Source: Haploplasma modicum ATCC 29102 (lineage in GTDB: Bacteria; Bacillota_I; Bacilli_A; Acholeplasmatales; Acholeplasmataceae). Taken from it: 48,321 nucleotides of DNA. The position numbers and the translations under genes were made by a program. Positions 34,844 to 42,116 of this stretch are shown here, in pieces (the first letter of the stretch is position 1; the number at the start of each line of letters is the position of its first letter). The stretch is taken from positions 1 through 48,321 of the forward strand of contig NZ_JHYB01000007.1 in assembly GCF_000687835.1 (NCBI RefSeq), written 5' to 3'. The notes under the pieces were generated by a model. It was not told the origin of the DNA and did no database searches. It saw only the letters and a program-made list of their open reading frames with translations.

Positions 34844-36295
34844 TTAATAATAGACAGAAACTCTCACATAATTGCCTTTATTAATTAATAAATCTAATAA
34901 TAATTCTCTAGTTTTGGTTTCAATCAAGTAATCTATATTAGCCGTTCTAAAACTAATATTTACGGTATAGATACCATCTACTTCAAGTTCTGGAATTCTT
35001 GCTATGCTATAATTTGTTGTTAACGGTTTTAAGTCTTGCAGACTATTAAAATATGCTGTAATTGTAATAATAACACTTGTTTTAATTTGAAATTTTTTAA
35101 GTATTTCAGATAAATATAATGTTCTTGCAATTATATAGTTAGTATTATGATAAAATTCTTTTTCATATGTCACCTTTGACTTATCATCAGTAATGCTATA
35201 GGATACTTTTTCATTAAAACTATTTTCTAAATAAATTTTAAATTTTTCAATTTTCTTTTCTGTTCCATAGTGAAAATCAGTATAAATTGTTATATTATCC
35301 TCGTCGAATGTATATGCTGTTATAAAAAACTTCTTAAAATCAGCGTAGACAATAATGTCATGAAACTTCTTATCAAAATGCTGTTTATTTACTTTAAAAC
35401 TAAATTTTGTAGTTAGGCAAAAATTACTATTATATATATGTGGTTCAAATAACGCATTAGCATAGACACCTACATGTTTTTCTTGATCATAATAGTAATA
35501 ATATTCATAGACTATTCTACTTCTAAATGCGATATATTGATATATCGAATAAACTATTCCAAAGACAGTTACTACAATACCAATAATTAAACTTAAATAA
35601 CTAGGTTTTACTGATAAAAAGATTGTATAAATGATTGGTGGGAAAATAGATACAGTAAAGAAGTTAAACATTGATTGAAATCCTTTACGATAAAGAATAA
35701 TCGTTAATACTAATAAAACAACAACGCTATATGTTGAGGCAAAGAAGAGATGAATATCAAACATCTTTAATAAATTAATTAAATTATTTACTTCTCTTAT
35801 TAATAAAAAGATTGCAATCATCGCAAGCACAATCGTTAAAGCTTGTCTTAATTTTAAATAGTTAGGTTTTAAATATGTTTTTCTAACCTGAGGTAAGTGA
35901 TAATAATCTTTAACTTCTTTTCTATATTCATAATAGGCACTATACGATCCTTTAAAATAACTAATAAATGATTTTTCTTCAGGAAATTTCTGATCTACTA
36001 GTTTTTCTATTTCATGTAAAGGATTTAAAAACAAAATAAATGTTCCGACAAATATTAATGCCGTATCATATTCATTTAGGAAGACCAATAAAAGTGTAAT
36101 AAATATACTATATATTAATAAAACAACAAATTTACCAATCCCAAAAATTATGTAACTTAATAAATAAAATAATGCCACAAGAAAGACTGCAAGCATTATT
36201 CTTTGATAATTAATATCAGCTAAAAAAACACTTAAAAAAAAGAGTGTTGTTAAGATTATTAATGTTGTAATTAAAATAACAAGTCTTCTTTTCAT
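34844..36295 (-). CDS. large membrane protein, function unknown
   Basis: 483 aa. Two hydrophobic blocks of about four helices each (about 5-95 and 155-255) flank a Tyr-rich loop (FKGSYSAYYEYRKEV). The last 220 residues are soluble and mixed alpha/beta, with many aromatic residues and a run of five Tyr at about 265. No motif I recognise. AAGGAG lies before ATG. It follows the rplT terminator with no clear promoter of its own, so readthrough from the infC operon is possible. Confidence 0.75.
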   Translation of the reverse strand: MKRRLVILITTLIILTTLFFLSVFLADINYQRIMLAVFLVALFYLLSYIIFGIGKFVVLLIYSIFITLLLVFLNEYDTALIFVGTFILFLNPLHEIEKLVDQKFPEEKSFISYFKGSYSAYYEYRKEVKDYYHLPQVRKTYLKPNYLKLRQALTIVLAMIAIFLLIREVNNLINLLKMFDIHLFFASTYSVVVLLVLTIILYRKGFQSMFNFFTVSIFPPIIYTIFLSVKPSYLSLIIGIVVTVFGIVYSIYQYIAFRSRIVYEYYYYYDQEKHVGVYANALFEPHIYNSNFCLTTKFSFKVNKQHFDKKFHDIIVYADFKKFFITAYTFDEDNITIYTDFHYGTEKKIEKFKIYLENSFNEKVSYSITDDKSKVTYEKEFYHNTNYIIARTLYLSEILKKFQIKTSVIITITAYFNSLQDLKPLTTNYSIARIPELEVDGIYTVNISFRTANIDYLIETKTRELLLDLLINKGNYVRVSVYY

Positions 36296-36326
36296 TTTTC
36301 AGCTCCTTATACTTATATTATAAGAC

Positions 36327-36352
36327 AAAAGCGTGGAATTATCCACGCTTTT
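36327..36352 (-). terminator. terminator of infC-rpmI-rplT
   Basis: Ten-pair stem AAAAGCGTGG with CCACGCTTTT; the T tail is short (TTTTGTCTT), so some readthrough is likely. Confidence 0.75.
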
Positions 36353-36357
36353 AGTAA

Positions 36358-36726
36358 TTATTTACTTGCTTTAGCAATTGCATTTTGAGCTGTTTTAACA
36401 TACTCTGCAAAATGGTTTGGTTCGTTAACTGCAATATCAGCTAACATTTTACGGTTGATTACTACTCCCGCTAATGATAAACCATGAATTAATTGAGAAT
36501 ATTTCATATTGTGTAATTTTGATGCAGCGTTAATTCTTTGAATCCATAATTTTCTAAAGTCTCTCTTACGACGTTTACGGTCACGGTATGCATATGCATG
36601 TGATTTCATAACTTGTTCGTTTGCTGTTTTATATAATGTACCTTTTGATACGAAATATCCTTTAGCTTGTTTAATTATTTTTTTACGACGACGTCTTGTT
36701 TGGACTGTATTACTTACTCTAGCCAT
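36358..36726 (-). CDS. rplT: 50S ribosomal protein L20
   Basis: 122 aa, basic, with the typical opening ([23 protein letters not shown]). Binds 23S rRNA and, in relatives, its own operon leader. Last gene of infC-rpmI-rplT. Confidence 0.98.
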   Translation of the reverse strand: MARVSNTVQTRRRRKKIIKQAKGYFVSKGTLYKTANEQVMKSHAYAYRDRKRRKRDFRKLWIQRINAASKLHNMKYSQLIHGLSLAGVVINRKMLADIAVNEPNHFAEYVKTAQNAIAKASK

Positions 36727-36741
36727 TTTATTCCCTCCTGA

Positions 36742-36942
36742 TTATAACATGTTTGAGATAAGGCGTTTGATTCTTTTTGCATCAGTATGGTCTACTAGTG
36801 TTTGGCCTCTCAATTGTCTATTTTGTTTTGTTGTTTTTGATTGTGCTAAGTGATTTTTAAAAGCGTGTCCTCTTTTTAATTTCCCTGTAGCTGTAACTTT
36901 AATACGTTTTTTTAAACCACTATGTGTTTTAGCTTTTGGCAT
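36742..36942 (-). CDS. rpmI: 50S ribosomal protein L35
   Basis: 66 aa, [20 protein letters not shown] at the start, as in all L35. It lies 18 bases after infC and 15 before rplT. Confidence 0.98.
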   Translation of the reverse strand: MPKAKTHSGLKKRIKVTATGKLKRGHAFKNHLAQSKTTKQNRQLRGQTLVDHTDAKRIKRLISNML

Positions 36943-36960
36943 AAATATTACCTCTTTCTT

Positions 36961-37485
36961 TTAATTGTTATTTGGAGCTATTACAGCAATAATTTGAAAT
37001 CCTTCCAGTTTTGGTTTTGATTCAATAATAATAGATTCTCCTAATTCACTGATAAATTTATCAACAATTTCTGCACCTAATTCTTTATGCTGAATCATTC
37101 TACCTCTGAATCTTAAAGTTAATTTAACTTTATCTCCTTTAGAAATAAACTTTTTAGCATGATTTAATTTAGTGTTGAAATCATGTACACCAATGATTGG
37201 GCTAAGTCTAATTTCTTTAATATCTACTGTTTGTTGATTTTTTTTCATTTCGCGTAGCTTCTTTTGTTGTTCATAACGATGTTTTGAATAATCCATCATT
37301 TTAGCAACAACTACTTTTGAGTCAGGTGATACAACAACTAAGTCTAAATTTCTGTCTTCTGCTTCTTTTAAAGCACGAGCTTTGTTCATTTTTCCAAGGT
37401 TGTTTCCTTGATCATCAATTACTAACATCTCAACGTTAGGGATATTCTCATTAACCAATTCTGTGTCTTTTTTTGTTACTCTAAT
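36961..37485 (-). CDS. infC: translation initiation factor IF-3, AUU start
   Basis: The Shine-Dalgarno AGGAGG is followed eight bases later by ATT (37483-37485), opening a frame (RVTKKDTELVNENI...) that runs into IF-3. AUU starts are the known autoregulation device of infC: IF-3 rejects AUU and so limits its own synthesis. Starting instead at TTG 37458 would cut nine residues and leave the strong ribosome site 27 bases too far. From ATT the protein is 174 aa, the normal size. Motifs: LVVVSPDSKVVVAKMMDYSK, KEIRLSPIIGVHDF. Confidence 0.93.
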   Translation of the reverse strand: MRVTKKDTELVNENIPNVEMLVIDDQGNNLGKMNKARALKEAEDRNLDLVVVSPDSKVVVAKMMDYSKHRYEQQKKLREMKKNQQTVDIKEIRLSPIIGVHDFNTKLNHAKKFISKGDKVKLTLRFRGRMIQHKELGAEIVDKFISELGESIIIESKPKLEGFQIIAVIAPNNN

Positions 37486-37513
37486 GTAATTCGCCTCCTA
37501 TTTTCTATCGCAT

Positions 37514-37641
37514 AAAAAGAAAAGTGAGTTAACTAACCCACTTATAATGTTTATAATATAATAAATATATTGTGACATTTTGCCCATGACTATAATCATC
37601 AGGCGAGAGGGTTCTCTTCTTTCCACTTATTCAATTAATAC
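37514..37641 (-). promoter_or_regulatory. infC (L20-type) leader with attenuator
   Basis: A long leader of about 155 nt ends in a terminator: AAGTGGGTTA pairs with TAACTCACTT (37522-37543, one G-U), followed by TTCTTTTT, 29 bases before the infC start. Upstream are G/C-rich segments (GAACCCTCTCGCCTGATG, CATGGGC) that can pair in other ways. In Firmicutes L20 binds such a leader and ends transcription early. L20 recognition here is inferred from position. Confidence 0.75.
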
Positions 37642-37647
37642 TTAACT

Positions 37648-37675
37648 ATAATATCATATAATTTTTTATTGTCAA
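37648..37675 (-). promoter_or_regulatory. infC operon promoter
   Basis: -35 TTGACA (37670-37675), 16-bp spacer, extended -10 TGATATTAT (core 37648-37653). Confidence 0.8.
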
Positions 37676-37681
37676 GTTTTT

Positions 37682-38395
37682 TTATTTGTTTTTACTAAAT
37701 TCGATAATTGTATAAATTTCATCTAATTCATTTTTGAAAACTACAATTGTTTTATCTTCTAATATTTCTTTATACATCTTTATTATATCACCAATTAAAA
37801 ATGCTTTTTTATATTCTGCTCTAATTTTATCAAAGTTAATTTCTTCTAAGAAATCTAGTGCAAATGTAATGTAATGGGCATTATTTAGATGGTTATATCT
37901 ATCAATATGGGACTTTCTAACGGTAATGCTTCCGGTGTATTTTAGTAAAGAATCATTAAAATCAATCTTTCTAGGTTCTATTATAATATTTGGATCTTTT
38001 TCCTTATCACCAATTGTTTTAATAATATCTTTAGGGACTCTAACTGGTAAGTAAGTATCTAAATTAATAAATGCTCCAAAAGCAGTTGAGTTTACTAAGA
38101 TATTATTATCCTTATCTTTAAGATAAATATGGCGGTATCCACTTACACTATTTGTTTGAAATGGATATGTTGATAGTGTTACTTTATCTGAAAACTTTGG
38201 TTTAGTTATAATATTAACTTCACGGTACATTAAAAACACCCCAACATTTTCTTTTATAAGAAATTTGTTAAATTCTTCTAACTCATTAATATGAATTCCT
38301 TCAATATCTTGAAGTAGATTAATTATTTCCGGTATTTTTATTTCTTTCTTATTATCAACATGACTATTTGAAATTGTTACACTTAGTTCTTTCAT
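37682..38395 (-). CDS. acyl-ACP thioesterase (FatA/FatB-like, bacterial type)
   Basis: Double hot-dog fold. RKSHIDRYNHLNNAHYI carries the conserved D...N.H.NN of the second repeat, and the first repeat has MYREVNIITKPKFSDKVTL. It would release free fatty acid from acyl carrier protein. 237 aa. ATG shares one base with the nucleotidase stop (TAATG) and has GGAGG nine bases upstream. Paired with a lipoprotein nucleotidase. Confidence 0.85.
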   Translation of the reverse strand: MKELSVTISNSHVDNKKEIKIPEIINLLQDIEGIHINELEEFNKFLIKENVGVFLMYREVNIITKPKFSDKVTLSTYPFQTNSVSGYRHIYLKDKDNNILVNSTAFGAFINLDTYLPVRVPKDIIKTIGDKEKDPNIIIEPRKIDFNDSLLKYTGSITVRKSHIDRYNHLNNAHYITFALDFLEEINFDKIRAEYKKAFLIGDIIKMYKEILEDKTIVVFKNELDEIYTIIEFSKNK

Positions 38396-40017
38396 TACTT
38401 AAGTCCTCCAATAATCGGACTATTCTTATCAAAGAATTTATAACCTTCCTCTTTCATATTAATTAAGACTTGTCTAAAGGTTTCATACATATCTCCGTAC
38501 ATAATACCTTCCTTATCACCAAAAATATCTTTGTTAAATTCACTATAAAAGATATAGTCATTTGTTGCAATTTGATAAATATTGTTATCAACAATATCTC
38601 TATATTCTATTTTTTTGTAACTAATGAAATATGAATTATCTAGTAATTTCTTTAGTTCATATCCTTTTACTTCGGCAAATATTATTTGGTTATCAAATGG
38701 AAATATTTGAAAGATATCAGCAGATGTAATTTGTTGACCTTGATAAAGTGTTGCTCTAGTGCCACCAGAGTTTTGAAATCCTGCTACAGAATTTGTAACT
38801 TCTGTCATTAGTCTACTAATATAATTTGCAAGATCTTTTTGATTCATCAAATTTTCTGCTTCAATTAAAACTTCATTATATAAATTACTCATCTCATTAT
38901 AATATCTATCTATAATTGCTTCTACCCTTAAATCAGGTGAATCAAGATTAACACTACTTTTTATATTATTAGCAACGCCCTTAGTAAGATTGAAATTACT
39001 ATCAAATTCTAAATTAACTCTACCAACCATTTGACCATTAGAACCACTTTGTAAATAAGGTACTTTATTATTAATCAAACCCTTATATTCAGTGTGACTA
39101 TGACCATTAAAGATCGCACTTACTTTATTTAAATTACCAACTTTTTCATTAAAGCTTTGATCTGCACTATGATTTGCTGCTATAACAAAATCAACACTTT
39201 GCTCAATCTTTAAATAAGTCTCATAAAATGCATTATATGCGTTTGTAAACTTATAATCACTAACTCTAGGTGTTGATATACTTGATTCTAATCCATCGCC
39301 AATCACACCTATAATTCCAACTTTAACGCCCTTTCTATCTACAATATGATAATCCTTAATACCATCTGGTCTAAGATTAGTTTTCTTGTTAATAACGTTT
39401 GCCCCAAGAAGTGGAAAGTTTGCTTTAACATCGTGATTTGATTGATCAAAATACTTTAAGATCGTATCTAATCCCCAGTCAAACTCATGATTACCTAAAA
39501 CAAAAGCATCTAACTTTAACTCATTAAATACTTCTACCATTAATTGCCCCTTATTAGCATTAGAAATTAATTGACCTTGGAACATATCACCACCTACTAC
39601 AAATAATGAATTTTCATCTTTTTCCTTATTGATATAGTTAGCAATTTTAGCTAATCCTAACTCAGATCCCTTATTTAAAATTGCCCCATGTGTATCATTT
39701 AGATAAAAAATATCAAAGTTATTATCTCTTTCTAAATTAATACTTTTAAAGTTAACATCTAATTTATATGGCTTATTAATTTTTGTAGTTAACTCAAATT
39801 TTTCGCCATTTTCTTTATCTAAAAAATATGAAAATTCATATCCTTCTTTTTCGATAAAAGACAATTTAGATAAAGTGATTACTTCATTTTTCTTATATTC
39901 TAGTGTTTCAAGTAAAGTACTTCCTTCATAAAATTCAACGTTATATACTTCCTTATCACATGATACAAGAAATAGACTAAGCATTAAAACTGTGAAAAAC
40001 ATTAATATTCTTTTCAT
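38395..40017 (-). CDS. 5'-nucleotidase-type lipoprotein with an InlB B-repeat-like N-terminus
   Basis: Signal peptide with lipobox LVSC. A short beta domain (about 25-85: EFYEGSTLLETLEYKKNE) resembles the InlB B-repeat, then a metallophosphatase of the UshA class (DIFYLNDTHGA, GGDMFQGQ, GNHEFDWG, ANHSADQS, GHSHTEY) and the 5'-nucleotidase C-terminal domain (QNSGGTRATLYQGQ). Predicted to sit outside the membrane and strip phosphate from nucleotides. ATG 40017 has AGGA; the in-frame ATG 40035 lacks a ribosome site. 540 aa. Confidence 0.9.
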   Translation of the reverse strand: MKRILMFFTVLMLSLFLVSCDKEVYNVEFYEGSTLLETLEYKKNEVITLSKLSFIEKEGYEFSYFLDKENGEKFELTTKINKPYKLDVNFKSINLERDNNFDIFYLNDTHGAILNKGSELGLAKIANYINKEKDENSLFVVGGDMFQGQLISNANKGQLMVEVFNELKLDAFVLGNHEFDWGLDTILKYFDQSNHDVKANFPLLGANVINKKTNLRPDGIKDYHIVDRKGVKVGIIGVIGDGLESSISTPRVSDYKFTNAYNAFYETYLKIEQSVDFVIAANHSADQSFNEKVGNLNKVSAIFNGHSHTEYKGLINNKVPYLQSGSNGQMVGRVNLEFDSNFNLTKGVANNIKSSVNLDSPDLRVEAIIDRYYNEMSNLYNEVLIEAENLMNQKDLANYISRLMTEVTNSVAGFQNSGGTRATLYQGQQITSADIFQIFPFDNQIIFAEVKGYELKKLLDNSYFISYKKIEYRDIVDNNIYQIATNDYIFYSEFNKDIFGDKEGIMYGDMYETFRQVLINMKEEGYKFFDKNSPIIGGLK

Positions 40018-40040
40018 AAAACCACATCCTAACATTATTT

Positions 40041-40049
40041 ATTATAACA
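40041..40049 (-). promoter_or_regulatory. extended -10 promoter for the nucleotidase-thioesterase pair
   Basis: TGTTATAAT on the minus strand, 24 bases upstream of the nucleotidase ATG. Weak -35. Confidence 0.5.
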
Positions 40050-40083
40050 TTATTATATAATTTAAGAAATATTAAAAATGTAG

Positions 40084-40089
40084 TATAAT
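40084..40089 (+). promoter_or_regulatory. -10 box for the acyltransferase pair
   Basis: TATAAT, 29 bases before the TTG start; no clear -35. Confidence 0.4.
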
Positions 40090-40118
40090 AGGAACAAGAG
40101 TTAGAGGAGGTAATAATT

Positions 40119-41396
40119 TTGCAAAAATCTAAATATTGGCACAAACTTGATAACGCAGCAAAAGTATTTCCAGCAGTTAGTAAAAAACAACGTAGTAATG
40201 TCTTTAGAATAGCATTCTATTTAAATGATAAAGTTAATTCAGACGTCTTATCTGAAGCGGTAAATATAGCCTTAAAGAGATTTCAAGTTTTTAATATTCA
40301 AATAAAAAACGGTATTTTTTGGAACTATTTTTCTGAAAATAAAAATACTTATAAGGTTGAACAAGAACCTAATGAAGTTTGTAAATTCTTTAAATTTGAT
40401 AACAATCAAGGTTTCTTATTTAAGGTTTATTATTATCAAAACAAAGTATCACTTGAAACTTTTCATTCGTTAACTGATGGAACTGGTGCACTTGAATTTT
40501 TAAAATCAATCATTTATGAATACTTAATTTTAATGGGAAATAAGATCGACCATGAAAATCATATTTTAAGTAGAAAATCATTTTCTAATAAAGAAAATGA
40601 GGATTCTTTTAATGCAAATTATGATCCAAAAGTTAAAAAGAAATTAAAAGAGGATAGGGCCTATCATTTATCTGGTGATGTCTTTAAAAATTATTGGACT
40701 TTAGTTTTTAAAATCAAAACAAATAAAGATGAAGTTTTACAAATGGTTAAAACTAAGTATGATGCTACTGTCACCCAGTATGTAGCAGCCCTTATCGCTT
40801 ATAGTATTTATGATGAGGGTGTTTCTGTTAAACAAAGTAAAAAACCAATTAAAATGTTTATACCAGTAAACCTTAGACCTTATTTTGATTCTGTTACACT
40901 TAGAAATTTTTCATTGTATATTAAGGCTAGTTTTGATCCTAGAAAGAAATGGACTTTTGAAGATATGCTTGAATTAACAAAGGTTGATTTTTTAGAGCAA
41001 TTAAACTATCTAGATTTAAAAATGAGACTTGGTTCACTAGTTAGTTTAGAGAAAAATGTATTTGTTAGATTTGTTCCACTCTTTATCAAAAATATTTTCT
41101 TTAAAATTGGTTTCCAAATGTTAGGTGAATCTATCAATACTTCTTCTTTATCAAATCTTGGAATTGTTAAACTTCCAAATCAAATGAAAGATTTTGTAAA
41201 AGATGTTGATTTTATTAATTCAGGTCCTGGTATCAACAGTACTATTATTACCTATCAAGATAATTTAAATATTAGTATTAATACTATCATCAAAGATTTA
41301 TCCGTAATAAAATCAATTACAGACCAACTTATTTTAGACGGGATCAATATTACAGTTGATACTAATTATGAGGAGGGTTATGATGAAATATTGTGA
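40119..41396 (+). CDS. CAT-fold acyltransferase (condensation/alcohol acetyltransferase-like)
   Basis: 425 aa. HSLTDG (in ETFHSLTDGTGAL, about 115) is the HxxxDG catalytic motif of the chloramphenicol acetyltransferase, condensation and wax-ester synthase superfamily. Downstream are a typical VNLRPYF and a late STIITY segment. The acyl donor and acceptor are unknown. TTG start behind GAGGAGG. It ends in TGA and overlaps the next gene by 14 bases. No carrier-protein or peptide synthetase module is nearby, so a stand-alone lipid or alcohol acyltransferase is more likely. Confidence 0.8.
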   Translation: MQKSKYWHKLDNAAKVFPAVSKKQRSNVFRIAFYLNDKVNSDVLSEAVNIALKRFQVFNIQIKNGIFWNYFSENKNTYKVEQEPNEVCKFFKFDNNQGFLFKVYYYQNKVSLETFHSLTDGTGALEFLKSIIYEYLILMGNKIDHENHILSRKSFSNKENEDSFNANYDPKVKKKLKEDRAYHLSGDVFKNYWTLVFKIKTNKDEVLQMVKTKYDATVTQYVAALIAYSIYDEGVSVKQSKKPIKMFIPVNLRPYFDSVTLRNFSLYIKASFDPRKKWTFEDMLELTKVDFLEQLNYLDLKMRLGSLVSLEKNVFVRFVPLFIKNIFFKIGFQMLGESINTSSLSNLGIVKLPNQMKDFVKDVDFINSGPGINSTIITYQDNLNISINTIIKDLSVIKSITDQLILDGINITVDTNYEEGYDEIL

Positions 41397-42048
41397 AAAT
41401 TGTAAAATTAATTATGAAAAAGATTTTAAAAAATGTCTTTTATGTGGTGATGATTTAATTTCAAATGAAACTGATTTGACTGTTAATTCTTATCCAACGA
41501 TTAAAAAGACGAAAGAACCCTTAAATATTATTTACCGTACATTCATTCTTTTAAATATAATATCAATAATTGTTAGCATTTTTATTGATTACAATGCTGA
41601 TAAAAATTTATCTTGGAGCCTGATAGTCTCATCTGGTAATATCTCAACGCTCCTTTTCTTAAAGTTATTATTTAGTGAATCAAAACTTGTTCTTAGAATA
41701 ATCAGCTTTTTATTTATTAGTTTAATTGAGTTAATTATAATTGGTTATCTAAGTAAGGATCCATCCTGGGCAATTGACATTGTATTACCTCTTGGTTCTT
41801 CAATTATTACAATATTTTTAACAGTAGTTATTTTTAGTAAAAGTAAAAGATGGCAAGACTATGCAATTAGTTTAATAATTTCATGCATTATTAATATTTC
41901 ATTAATATTACTTAATATTTTTAATGTAACAGTTACCAAATGGCCTGTTCTTGTTGCATTCTTTATTGGACTTTCAACCTTACTTTTATTAATATTGTTT
42001 GCTCCAAAAAAACTAAAAGAAGAATTACTTAGAAGATTTCATATTTAG
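41383..42048 (+). CDS. zinc-ribbon membrane protein (DUF6320-like)
   Basis: 221 aa. It starts with a zinc ribbon (CENC at 4-7, CLLCG further on), then about six membrane helices. From memory this looks like the DUF6320 type that accompanies such acyltransferases. ATG 41383 is chosen over 41380 because the spacing to AGGAGG is better. It overlaps the acyltransferase end, so the two are made together. Confidence 0.75.
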   Translation: MKYCENCKINYEKDFKKCLLCGDDLISNETDLTVNSYPTIKKTKEPLNIIYRTFILLNIISIIVSIFIDYNADKNLSWSLIVSSGNISTLLFLKLLFSESKLVLRIISFLFISLIELIIIGYLSKDPSWAIDIVLPLGSSIITIFLTVVIFSKSKRWQDYAISLIISCIINISLILLNIFNVTVTKWPVLVAFFIGLSTLLLLILFAPKKLKEELLRRFHI

Positions 42049-42054
42049 TAATTA

Positions 42055-42080
42055 AATAGACGAAAGTCTATTTTTTTTAT
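42055..42080 (+). terminator. terminator of the acyltransferase pair
   Basis: ATAGAC-GAAA-GTCTAT followed by eight T; a GNRA-capped stem. Confidence 0.92.
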
Positions 42081-42116
42081 AAAAAAATAACTTTAACTAT
42101 AATTAGCTAAAGTTAC
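42081..42116 (-). terminator. recD2 terminator
   Basis: AACTTTA...TAAAGTT stem with inner CTA/TAG pairs and a T run on the minus strand. The recD2 stop lies inside. Confidence 0.85.

Noticed and set aside
40119-41396. Non-ribosomal peptide synthetase fragment
   Set aside because: There are no adenylation or carrier domains; it is a stand-alone enzyme of normal length.
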